A DNA stretch of 64,000 nt from Forficula auricularia (lineage: Eukaryota; Arthropoda; Insecta; Dermaptera; Forficulidae). The notes under the pieces were generated by a model. The model worked only from the letters and a program-made list of their open reading frames with translations, ran no database searches and was not told the DNA's origin. The translations under genes and the position numbers were made by a program. This document shows positions 53,125 through 62,144 of the stretch, in pieces (positions within the stretch are counted from its first letter, which is position 1; each line of letters starts with the position of its first letter). Location of the stretch: assembly GCA_024734495.1 (NCBI GenBank), contig JALMQS010000075.1, positions 4,510,832 to 4,574,831 on the forward strand, read 5' to 3'.

Positions 53125-54445
53125 ATACGAGCAGTACCCGGCGTGCCTACGGCACGCCCGGCACCGCTCGGCCCTCCGGGCAGGTGGCCCTGGCGGGCAG
53201 CGTCTCGAGATGTGATTATTAGCTGTCCGTAATTATATGTTTTGAAAAAAATATTTTTTGAATAATGAATTTTGATCAAAGAAAGATTAAAAAAATATCA
53301 GTAAATGCTTTATAAATACTTTATTAGAGCATACAACCATTTCTCTCGAAGTTCCCGATCGGTTGGAAACCTATTTCATTATTATATTAAGGTAAGATAG
53401 CAGTACCAGGCGTGCTCCGAGCTGGTGGCCCTGGCGGGCAGCGTCTCGAGATATGGCTATTAGCCGTCTATAATAACTTGAAATGAAAAGTAATTTGTTG
53501 AATGATGAGAATCGATAAAAAAAGGCGAAAAAAACATTAAAAAAAACTTTATTAGAGTTATATTAAAACAAATAAACAAACACAAATAACATAAATATAC
53601 GACCATACACTCAACATCTAACAATTGATAAGGGAATAAAGTTAAAAAAACATATTATTGTAGCCGGGTCAACAGAATATTTCCTCATAAACAACATTTT
53701 TTGTATAAACATTTTCGTTGTTCGATAAATGGCCCTGTGCCTCGCCATCTTGAATATAAATTTTCAAATTTTCCTTATACCTCGTCCTTGTGAGTGCAAC
53801 GTATAACTGGCCATGTGAAAAAACTGGCTCTTTCAAGTAAATTTCCACATTGTTGAAAGACTGTCCTTGTGCTTTATTTATTGTTATGACAAAGGCCGGG
53901 ATGATGGGGAACTGCCGTCTCTTGAGTGTGAACGGGAGATCCGTGTCAGTTGGTGCAATATTAATTCTAGGTAAAAATACCACATCGCCTTTGCGAGTAC
54001 CGGTTAGTATTTCTGCTTTAATAAAATTAGTATATAGCTCCTTAACTATCAGTCGTGTGCCATTGCAGAGACCCTTTTTAGCGTTTAAATTTCTAATTAG
54101 CATGATCAAGCCACCACTTTTCAAATGAAGAATGTGTGGTGGCATCCCTGAGGGAGTTTGTGCGTTTAAAAACTCAATGGGGTAAGTATTGTGATTTTCA
54201 GGATTATCAGTGATAATGGAATCAGCACTCTTATAAATTTTAACATTTGTTGGTAGCAGGTCGATTATTTTGTTATTTAGTGCCAAGGCATCTTTATTCT
54301 TACATGTTACAATTATCTTCATTGACAGCCCTTCTACATCATGCTCATTAATAGAGGAACCATAAATTGCACTTATAGTATTTTTATCCCCTACGAATGT
54401 TAAAGGAATATTTACATTATCATCGCCCAAGTTATAATAAATTAA
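53125..54445 (-). mobile_element. Helitron remnant, 3' part
   Basis: The minus-strand helicase ORF ends at 53669. Beyond it the 3' flank reaches GGCGTGCCGTAGGCACGCC, a GC-rich hairpin, then GGGTACTGCTCG and a (TA)n tract (complement of 53110-53170). Orientation of ORF and hairpin agree with a Helitron 3' end. A partial second copy of the end is at 53398-53455. The Rep domain and 5' end are absent. Confidence 0.7.
53669..54430 (-). pseudogene. Pif1-family helicase of Helitron, C-terminal third
   Basis: 253 codons. The frame starts after the missing Walker A/B half and shows the downstream Pif1/RecD-like motifs: PPHILHLKSGGLIMLIRNLN, GLCNGTRLIVKEL, then FVITINKAQGQSFNNVEIYL (motif V) and SHGQLYVALTRTR (motif VI with its Arg). 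In Helitrons this domain unwinds the displaced strand during rolling-circle transposition. The fragment itself has no internal stop, which suggests fairly recent truncation, but without the ATP-binding motif it cannot work. A cellular Pif1 is unlikely, given the hairpin end downstream and repeat context. Confidence 0.88.
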
Positions 54446-54459
54446 GAATTATTCTTTGA

Positions 54460-54584
54460 AGGTTAAAAAATAAAATAAAATGAGAGAGTCTTCTGTTTTT
54501 TAATAAAATAATTTTTAATTATTAAAATTATTAAAAAGTATTAAAAAACAGAAGACTCTCTCATTTTATTTTATTTTTTAACCT
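54460..54584. repeat. 125-bp palindrome, 45-bp perfect arms
   Basis: AGGTTAAAAAATAAAATAAA at the left and its complement at the right form arms of at least 45 bp without mismatch (including GAGAGAGTCTTCTGT). The AT-rich spacer is itself nearly palindromic. It abuts the Helitron fragment. Confidence 0.75.
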
Positions 54585-54887
54585 AAAATAAAAACAATTC
54601 TGTTACCATCGACAGTGAAATCTTTTATTCAACTAATAAGAATTATTCTCATTATTCCATTAAATCATATCTCATTAAAACTTATATTGTAAATTAAATA
54701 TATATAATATATATTTATATTTTAAAATTAATTTGACTGCTAAAATTTCAAGAATTTATATTTTTCTTAAATTCAAAAAAAAATTAATTTTCCCGGTATA
54801 ATATATATTTTAAATATAATATATATTTTAAAATTTCAAATGAGACACGCCGTAAATCTAATATTCTAAGCTATATTAATATTAATA

Positions 54888-55192
54888 TATAGAGATATTA
54901 TAGATAGAGAATATAGAGATATTTTATTTGAAAAATTTGACAATCTAACTATTAGTTGCTTTTTCTCACCACATCGTTCTTTGATGCGCCACATGACATG
55001 ACAATGGCTTTTATATATATAGATTAATATATGAGAGATATTATAGATAGAGAATATAGAGATATTTTATTTGAAAAATTTGACAATCTAACTATTAGTT
55101 GCTTTTTCTCACCACATCGTTCTTTGATACGCCACATGACATGACAATGGCTTTTATATATATAGATATATATTTAGAGAGAGAAAGGGATG

Positions 55193-55231
<39 letters not shown>

Positions 55232-55260
55232 TATTTAGTGTGTACAATAAAAGATATCTA
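54888..55260. repeat. 136-bp tandem duplication and (TA)n microsatellite
   Basis: The block AATATATAGAGATATTATAG ... GGCTTTTATATATATAGAT occurs twice in tandem (54888-55023, 55024-55165) with few differences, each including GACATGACAATGGC. A TATATA run follows at 55196-55229. Confidence 0.75.
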
Positions 55261-55639
55261 CTTTGTTTGTAACAGAAGACAAAACATCTTGAGGAGAGTG
55301 TGCGGTTTTTGAAAGCCACTCTGATCTCCTTATCTGTCCCCCCCCCCCCCGCCCTCTTTCTTTTCACCCTCTCTTTCAACCATTAGACAAACCCATTCTT
55401 CCCCGATGCGTTGCTTCCTTTCTATCTAATTCCCTTTTTAAGGACTTGTCTAACCACCCCAACCACCCTCTCTTTTCTACATTTCACGCCCTCTCGTTCT
55501 ACTTTTACTTAACTATCATTCTTTTCTTCAAACTTCACCTACATTTAATTTTTATTTTTATTTCAAAATGGTACACCACTTTATACTTGCTTTTTTAGAA
55601 AAAAAAATATTGTTATTTTTTGGCAAAAATAGTTAATTT
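55261..55639. other. No gene recognised
   Basis: Pyrimidine-rich sequence with a C12 run at about 55339-55351. No feature supported. Confidence 0.4.
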
Positions 55640-55835
55640 AAAAACATATTTTGATAGATAGTAATTATTTATTTAATATGTTAATCAATTATGTCGCATC
55701 TAAATTGAATTAATCTTTGGCTATAATAGACATTAATACTATAATTAGCTATAAATAATGTCTATAATAGCCAAAGGTTAGATAAATAAGATGAGACTAA
55801 TTGATTAAGATATTAAATAAATAACCTCTATCAAA
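55640..55835. repeat. Imperfect palindrome (MITE-like)
   Basis: ATTTATTTAATATGTTAATCAATTA ... CTTTGGCTATAATAGACATT is mirrored by AATGTCTATAATAGCCAAAG ... TAATTGATTAAGATATTAAATAAAT, with ~85-bp arms centred near 55745. Confidence 0.6.
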
Positions 55836-55899
55836 ATCTACTCTTATTAAACGAGCAAAAATTGTATATATATATATTTATATAATTATTTATATATTT

Positions 55900-56720
55900 G
55901 TTTGTATATTTGTATCTTAGTTCTATTTTGAAAACGGCTCTACCGATTTTGATGAAACCAACTCTATTAACAAGTTTTGAGGATGAGAAAACGATCTGGC
56001 TAGGTCTGGACTTCGACAAATTTCATCTAAATTGATCTTTTCTTAATTAAAGTAATTATTTACAGATGAAAATCTATATAAAAAAGTTTGTTTACATTTT
56101 TTTCAATTATCTTTTATTTATTAATTTGTTTTTTTAATTTTAAAATCCACCAATACGTTATAACAAATATTATTATAATATATTAAAATTAGGAATTTTT
56201 TTTATTTTTAATTAACAGGTGTCTAAACCATAACATTACATGTGGATTCATAGCAAAACAGGTGTGTTTACAAATAAAGTGGTTGAAGCGGCTTTTTTTA
56301 TATGACTTGGAAACAAATCTTATTTTTAATTTTATGTTTTTATTTCAGATCCTATACGATTATATTTTTATCATTATTTTCCTATTTATTTTTTTATAAT
56401 GTTTATCAATATGAATGAATGTGGGTAAATTGGTGTACGAGTAAACACATATTCACATAGTATGTGGACCACTAGAAAGCTAGAAATGCAAAAACTGGGT
56501 GCGGGGTGGGGTGGAAGTGTGGGAGGTGCAGGAGGTGGGGTACAGTTGTGGGGGACGCGGGGTTGGGGTGGGGCGGAATGGGGGTTTCGGGGGGATGCTG
56601 TGCTGGGGGCGAGGTGCGTGGTTTCGGGGGGTGGGGGGTCCAGGGGACGTGTATTATATACATTTGTATTTTTTTTTAAATTTGGTTACCGTGCATCGCT
56701 CGGTGGCTCCAGGTACTATG
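55900..56720 (+). mobile_element. Repeat Z, forward copy with G-rich minisatellite and hairpin end
   Basis: 55965-56390 is inverted relative to 52430-52832. A G-rich minisatellite follows at 56498-56645 (GGTGGGGTGG, GGGGTTGGGG units), then TTTGGTTACCGTGCATCGCTCGGTGGCTCCAGGTACT at 56680-56716. ORFs in the minisatellite are low-complexity artefacts. Confidence 0.65.
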
Positions 56721-57489
56721 AAATTAAATTATCTAATTTTGAAAAAAAATATCAATATTTTTTTTCTAAAGAAGAAAGTACAAAGTGCTGTACCATTTTG
56801 AAATTTCGACTAAATAGGCCAATTTTTTAAATAACTTTCCAACCTTGTTTACTAGATTTTTTTTACATTAAAGATGATTTATAGTTAGCTGATGAAAATG
56901 TTTTAAAACATAAGTCAGGCAAAAATATTTTTTTTTCTCCAAAAGTATAGTAGGCACATATTGTTTTATTTTGAATTCTGGTCAATAGCATGATAATTCA
57001 GGATTGCGTAACAAAAATTACAATAATAAATAAAATATGTAAATTTGTAGCCACAGTATCTTAATTATTTAGGGCAGGGTAGCGATTTTCACCATTTTCA
57101 CAAAATGTCTATAACTCGAAAACAAGGACTTTTGTTAAAAAAAGTTTTATGTTCAAGACCGTCGTAAATTGCCCTATCCCATGTTCACGGTTTATCGTTG
57201 TGATAAGGGACACCCTGTATATATTATTAAATATACGTACACTACCCGTGCATTACTTCAATTTTTATTTTTGTTAAATTGTCCTAAATAGATTACACCT
57301 TAAAAAAAAAGTTTCTACGATGACAGGAAATGCTTCGTTAACTCATTTGTATTTTATGCCCCATTTTCAAATTTCTGCCCATAAATTAGACCTCTACAAA
57401 AAAAAAATTTAAAATTTGCAATTTTTCTTAATTTTATGAGAGAACCTTCTTTAAGAATATTATGAAATATCAACTTTCTATACGATTAT
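56721..57489. other. Unassigned, with a CACCCTGTATA half-MITE
   Basis: 57060-57200 ends GGGACACCCTGTATATAT and contains CATAACTCGAAAACAAGG-like sequence found in many dispersed insect repeats. The rest is AT-rich with no gene. Confidence 0.4.
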
Positions 57490-57775
57490 TAAAAGTGGTT
57501 CATTAAAGGAGACAATTAAAGAGAGTGTCTTCTGCTGGAAAAATAAATTTTTAAATTAATTTATAACTATAGTTTCGAAGACTTTGCCCTCTTCATCAGT
57601 CTATTACAATTCTAGTCTAACTTTCATACATCAATTCTTGTGAATTAATTGAAATAGACTGATGAAGAAGGCAAAGTACTCGAAACTATAGTTATAAATA
57701 AATTAAAAATTTTATTTTTCCAGCAGAAGAAATACACTCTTTCTATAAAAATTCTGATACTCTCGGCAAATAGAC
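57490..57775. repeat. Palindromic CTGANGA-type repeat
   Basis: The two halves, around 57620, are inverted copies: AGTGTCTTCTGCTGGAAAAATAAA ... and ... TTTATTTTTCCAGCAGAAGAAATACACT. Each half has CTGATGAAGA-GGCAAAGTNCT-CGAAACTATAG (complement of 57565-57600, and 57653-57682 on the plus strand). Confidence 0.65.
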
Positions 57776-58239
57776 ACTTTCAATTTAAAAGTGCTTCAAT
57801 TAGCCATTCAGAGCTTTTAGAAACCCCACAACTTTGTTTCCCTAGATAATTTTTCAAGACTTTAGATTTTTCTAAAATCTAGGGCACTATATCTACTTTA
57901 TATCCTGAAATTTTCAATTATCTATGAAAACGGGGGAGGGATTTTATAAATTTATGTCTTTGTAAAACCCCTACAATTTTTTTACTTTATTTTATATATA
58001 TATATATATATATATAATAATCGGCTTGCGCGACGACACCGACGGCGTGATTTTTGAAGTGAAACTTCTTTAGCGACGTATCCGTTTAATTTTATTCTTG
58101 TTACAATAAAGGGGAAATAATTTTTTAAAACCCACTATAATGACAAATAAAATTTATTAAAATTAAGAAAAATTAAATTTTTATTTTAAAATTCACAAAT
58201 AGTTCATGTTAATATAAATTATTTAGCCATAATTAGTAG
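57776..58239. other. Unassigned
   Basis: Non-coding. A (TA)n stretch at 57993-58017 precedes a short GC-rich TCGGCTTGCGCGACGACACC. 58125-58195 resembles 63755-63835 (AAAACCCACTA ... ACAAATAAAATTTATTAAAATTA). Confidence 0.4.
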
Positions 58240-58512
58240 AGATTGTGGTGTTGGTGGAAGGTGAAACATCTTTAATAAAGATAAGAGTAAATAAATATTA
58301 TATTTAATATTGATTTACTATGAGTTAAGGATTCTTGGTCACTTATTTCACATTAAAATTAAAAAATTAAAAGATGTAAATTTTTTTTCTTTTTCAATAT
58401 ATATATTTCGGGCTATCAACCCATCTTCAGGAGAGTACAGAAAATAACATAGTAAATCAATATTAAATATAATATATATTTACTCATATCTTTACTTATT
58501 TAGCCGTTTGGA
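58240..58512. repeat. PLE-tail-like palindrome
   Basis: 58268-58322 and 58450-58500 are inverted (AAATATTGATTTACTATG / CATAGTAAATCAATATT). On the complement the tail reads CTGAAGATGGGTTGATAGCCCGAAATATA (58400-58432), another member of the recurring stem motif. Confidence 0.55.
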
Positions 58513-58540
58513 TGAGGCTCACACAATTTTTTACTTTACC

Positions 58541-58851
58541 ATACAGGGTATGGTCAAGTATTGTAATCGTGCATGGAAAAAGTGTTTTTTTTTCCTTCTT
58601 TTTTTCGAAATATCTCAAAAACGGCTGAAACTATTTTGATTAAAAAATTGAGCGAAACCATGGCATTTCGGTCTACAAAAAAGCCCTAATAAGTAAACAT
58701 CGAAAAAATTATATTTTTCGAGATAATAATTGTTTTGTCAAAATGTCTGTTAGTTAGTCTGTGCGTTACCAAATTTTTGTGGACGAGCTAGCTCCAAAAC
58801 TAGTGTGAATATCGAAACCAAATTTCACACGTAGTTTTGGTCCATTGATTT
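58541..58851 (-). mobile_element. Repeat Y, part 1 of a copy split by the R2-like LINE
   Basis: The terminus TTTACCATACAGGGTATGGTC and the following 3' module match repeat Y in reverse, up to GTTTTGGTCCATTGA. The sequence continues at 63485 (AAGAGCTGATTGGATTTTGG), the next bases of repeat Y, so the element between is a clean insertion. Confidence 0.8.
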
Positions 58852-59015
58852 TTCGTTTATTGGGCCACGCAGGTGGGAGCCTCCACTAACAAGAAATATT
58901 TACATTATCGAGGTGAATTTAATTACAGGATTATTTACATGATTATAGGAATATTAACATAATATATTTACAAAAAAAATTTCTTTTTTCTTTTTTTTTC
59001 TTTTATATACAATTT

Positions 59016-59704
59016 CTATCGCATGGCGATTTCCCTATAAGTTCTCCTGTTGAAGCTGTAAAAATTCATTAATGAACCCCTCATCGCCCTGAAGGTCATA
59101 TCGTATAAAGTTCTCTGAGAAATTCCCAGGGCGACAAGGGGAGGCACCGCTTTATGCCACCACACTCCCTTCCACGAGAGTGTGATGGCTTCAACTCTCA
59201 CAGAACCCGAGCCCACCCCAAACCTTGCCGCAATGTTGCTCACCAGACTGGAGTTGCCCTTATAATAATTGATTTTGTTTCTGTGGGCAACCCCCAGTCC
59301 GAGGAGCGCTGACACTATCTGAACATCCAGAACCCACACCGTCCCCGACCCGTCCTTCGCCACGATGTCTGGCTTCCTGTTTCCGGCCGAGCTCTGATAT
59401 AAATATTCGAGCTCGACCCGCATTCCTTTTTAATAAGTTCATCAGCCAGACGTCTCACCACCGCATCATGCCTCCTGAGCCTTCCATCGTGCGTCCTCCC
59501 ACACGACTGGAGAATATGCCCTGTCGTCTCAGTTTTTCTACACCCGGCCCTACACATGGGTGGACCCTCCGGCCGCCTTCCCCTACTTGTTCTAACGGCC
59601 GAAGGAAGAGACCCCGACCTAAGTCTACATAGTTCAATAAAGATATTGTTCTTAATCGGGTCCGGGTGCATCATAAAATTATATGAGGGCTTTGCCCCGC
59701 GCAC
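59016..59704 (-). pseudogene. R2-like CCHC knuckle and restriction-like endonuclease
   Basis: Read in two frames. 59704-59315 has the knuckle CRAGCRKTETTGHILQSC (CX3CX7HX4C, the R2 form). 59423-59016 has the endonuclease core RKPDIVAKDG ... VWVLDVQ (P-D ... D-x-x) followed by KINYY, where R2 enzymes have their conserved Lys and Tyr. The frame ends at TAA/stop 59016 shortly before the 3' UTR. The endonuclease would nick the first target strand. The two frames overlap at 59315-59423, so one frameshift separates knuckle and nuclease. Confidence 0.9.
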
Positions 59705-59884
59705 ATCTCCAGATCCCTCCCGTCGACGCTGCTATGTAAGTTCTCGCGCCAGTACTCACCAACCCCCTCCACCCCGCCGAACTTACGGAGGACCCGTTCT
59801 GCCCATGCCAATCTCCTGGTGCACGTGTGAGACTCAGCTGCCACCCTGGCAGCTGGGTAATCTGATGTTCGCATTTTGTTAAGC

Positions 59885-60409
59885 CTATTGTGCACCAGGA
59901 GAGGTATAAAAAGAACCCAGGGATTGCAGCCCGAGCCCGCCATCCCTAATTTTGGAATGAAAATAACCCAAAGGGGTGTCACGGGGGAGTTTTAAGATCG
60001 ATCTTACAAAAGATCGAATCTTTCTGTCGGCCGCTGACAATTGACCGACTGAACTCCCTCCGAGAACGAGAGGGTGAATAGATGAGGGTATTATATGGTT
60101 TCGCACTATCTCCAGCTTCTGTGAGGCCTTTAGTGGAGCAGCCCTCACCCTCTCCAGCAGTGGTCCCACCGACCACCCCGAGGTGACAATGCCCGAGCTG
60201 TCGAGGCGGACTCCAAGATAGGGAAAGGAGTCGCCCACCCCCAAGGGAGTCAGGCGTCCACCATCCACCCTGAAGTCGAAGTCTGTACAGACACGGATTT
60301 TCCTGTCCTTCCCCGCGGGCACCAGCGAGAGCACAACAGACTTGGCGGCATTTATACGCATCCCCAGCGCAGCGGCAGCGGATTCAAAGGAGCGAAGCTG
60401 AGACCTCAT
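59885..60409 (-). pseudogene. R2-like RT thumb region
   Basis: Continues directly after motif C: MRSQLRSFESAAAALGMRINAAKSVVLSL, then FRVDGGRLTPLGVGDSFPYLGVRLDSSG and a basic SAADRKIRSFVRSILKLP segment, all familiar from the R2 RT thumb. The frame breaks again near 59900, and the KFGG..., linker region is read in the 59982-59671 frame. Confidence 0.82.
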
Positions 60410-60426
60410 TCCACGCCCCGACGCCG

Positions 60427-61326
60427 TTACAAGAACGACGTCGTCCGCAAGGAAAGAGACCCAATGCGTACCCCTCCGAGATCATAACCAATGTCCGGGG
60501 ATAACTGGTCTAATACATGTTTTGCCGCCAAGTTAAAAAGAAAGGGAGAGAGAGGATCCCCCTGCCTCACGCCCCTTCCGGTCTTGATGGGGTCTGATTG
60601 CGAGCCTTCATGGGAAATTGATGTTGTCCCCCCCATGTACCCCGACCTAATCACGGAGCAGAGAGAAGGGTCCAGCAGGTCACCCAGGATATCCATAAGG
60701 GGCTGATGCAAAATTGTATCAAATGCCTTTGATATGTCCAGAGACGCGACGTGTAGCTCTTTAAACTGATACCTCGCGTCCCTGATGACAGCCCCCAGGA
60801 CCTGGGTATTCTCGGCGCAACCATCGGCCCTGGTAAAGCCCCTCTGGTCACTCCGCAGCTCAACAGTACCCTCCAACCTACGCAGGAGGATCCTGCTAAG
60901 CTGCCGAGCGACAACAGAGTTCACCGTGATTGGCCTATAATGCTGCGGAGAGGTCGGTGAAGCAATCTTGGGGAACATCACAGTGCGAGCGCGGGACAGA
61001 GCCTGTGGGACCGTGCCCTCGAGGAGAATCGCATTTAGCAGGGCGACACGATCCACAGCCGGGATTCTTTTCCAAGACCCCGACGAGAGACCGTCTGGCC
61101 CCGCTGCCGACTTGACCGATCCGCCGGTACCATTTAGTTCCTCGAGGGTTATCGGGAGAGGAAGGACCCAAGGGCGATCGGAAACCGCGGAGAGTTCGCC
61201 GCGACAGTCACCGAGGACAGGTCCCCAGTACTGCCTCAATGCAGGGAACCCCACGCTGCGATCCGGAACCCCCTCAAGTACCTCCCTCACGGCCATATTT
61301 TTGTTTTTGAACCACTTACCCTGCAT
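60427..61326 (-). pseudogene. R2-like reverse transcriptase, first half
   Basis: 299 codons: SAAGPDGLSSGSWKRIP, then VMFPKIASPTSPQHYRPITVNSVVARQLSRIL, DQRGFTRADGCAENTQVL, motif A VASLDISKAFDTI (catalytic Asp) and motif B TGRGVRQGDPLSPFLFNLA. The frame slips just before motif C; the nucleotides next to the slip (around 60440-60465, minus strand) encode an LADD-type active site in the neighbouring frame. The RT would use the nicked target to prime cDNA synthesis. Confidence 0.9.
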
Positions 61327-62144
61327 GCGATTGTAGGCCGCACGACTCGCCCTGCGACGCCCCCCCTACCGATCGGTTGAGGTCTGATCTCAGGACCTCT
61401 AGGCTCCACCACCCTCTCCACACAATCCACCGGGCCCGGCCCCCACCTCCGCAACCAAGCCTCAAGCAACCCATCCCATGGTTCCCCACCCAGAGCACTA
61501 GCCACGATCCCTCCCACAACAGCGTCACGATTTACAATGGATAGATATGCCTTAAGGGCCACAATTAACGGCGGCTCAGGAGCATCTTCTACATTTTCCA
61601 CCCACGGGTCGGCGGAGGGCGGTTCTCCCTCTGGCTCATCTTGATCTTCTCCTTTGGTGGGCTCTTCGTGATCTTGTCTGGTGGGCTCTTCCTCCAAAAT
61701 GTCTTCTAATCGGTCTTCGTCGTTCGGCGCCTCGATCTCGGTGGATGGCCCTGGTCTCGACGTCCCAAAGGCATCTTCATTGTATATATCCGTGTTTGGA
61801 GAGCGTCCTGGGGAAGGAGGGTGCGATCGCTTATGTTCTTCTTTGAAATCAGAAACTATTTTTTTGTATGCGATCGTCTTCCTCTTTCCCTTTATTGATC
61901 CGAGCGTTCTACCTTCGAATCTTGCAGCGAGGTATTCATTCAAACGGACGCCCTCCGGGGCCTCGACTTCGAGTCGCGCTAGTATGCGTTCTTCCTCAGC
62001 CTTCCATCTAGGTACCTTGGCCGGGATGTTAATGGTCGCATTATACTCTAGCTTATGTTGGCGGGAGCAATGTATCCCGAGGCCCCTTTTTGAAGTGAAG
62101 GCCTTACTACAGTGCGGGCACACATGGACTTCAACTTCTGACAT
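61287..62144 (-). pseudogene. R2-like ORF, N-terminal zinc finger and Myb domain
   Basis: From ATG at 62144. The C2H2 finger uses Cys9, Cys12, His25 and His30 (CPHCSKAF ... HCSRQH). A Myb-like segment follows at about residues 46-105 (RWKAEEERILARLE ... EGRTLGSIKGKRK), then an acidic, Pro/Glu-rich linker. In R2 these domains bind the target DNA. A single finger matches the R2-D type. The frame ends at 61287, overlapping the next segment by ~40 bp, a frameshift. A Kozak-like context is not evident, but no upstream ATG in frame extends it. Confidence 0.85.

Noticed and set aside
53669..54430. Cellular PIF1 helicase gene
   Set aside because: No Walker A/B half, no exon structure, and a Helitron-type hairpin end lies downstream in the expected orientation.
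56462..56830. Glycine-rich proteins in the G-rich tract
   Set aside because: Same minisatellite in the other orientation; ORFs in several frames arise from lack of A/T.
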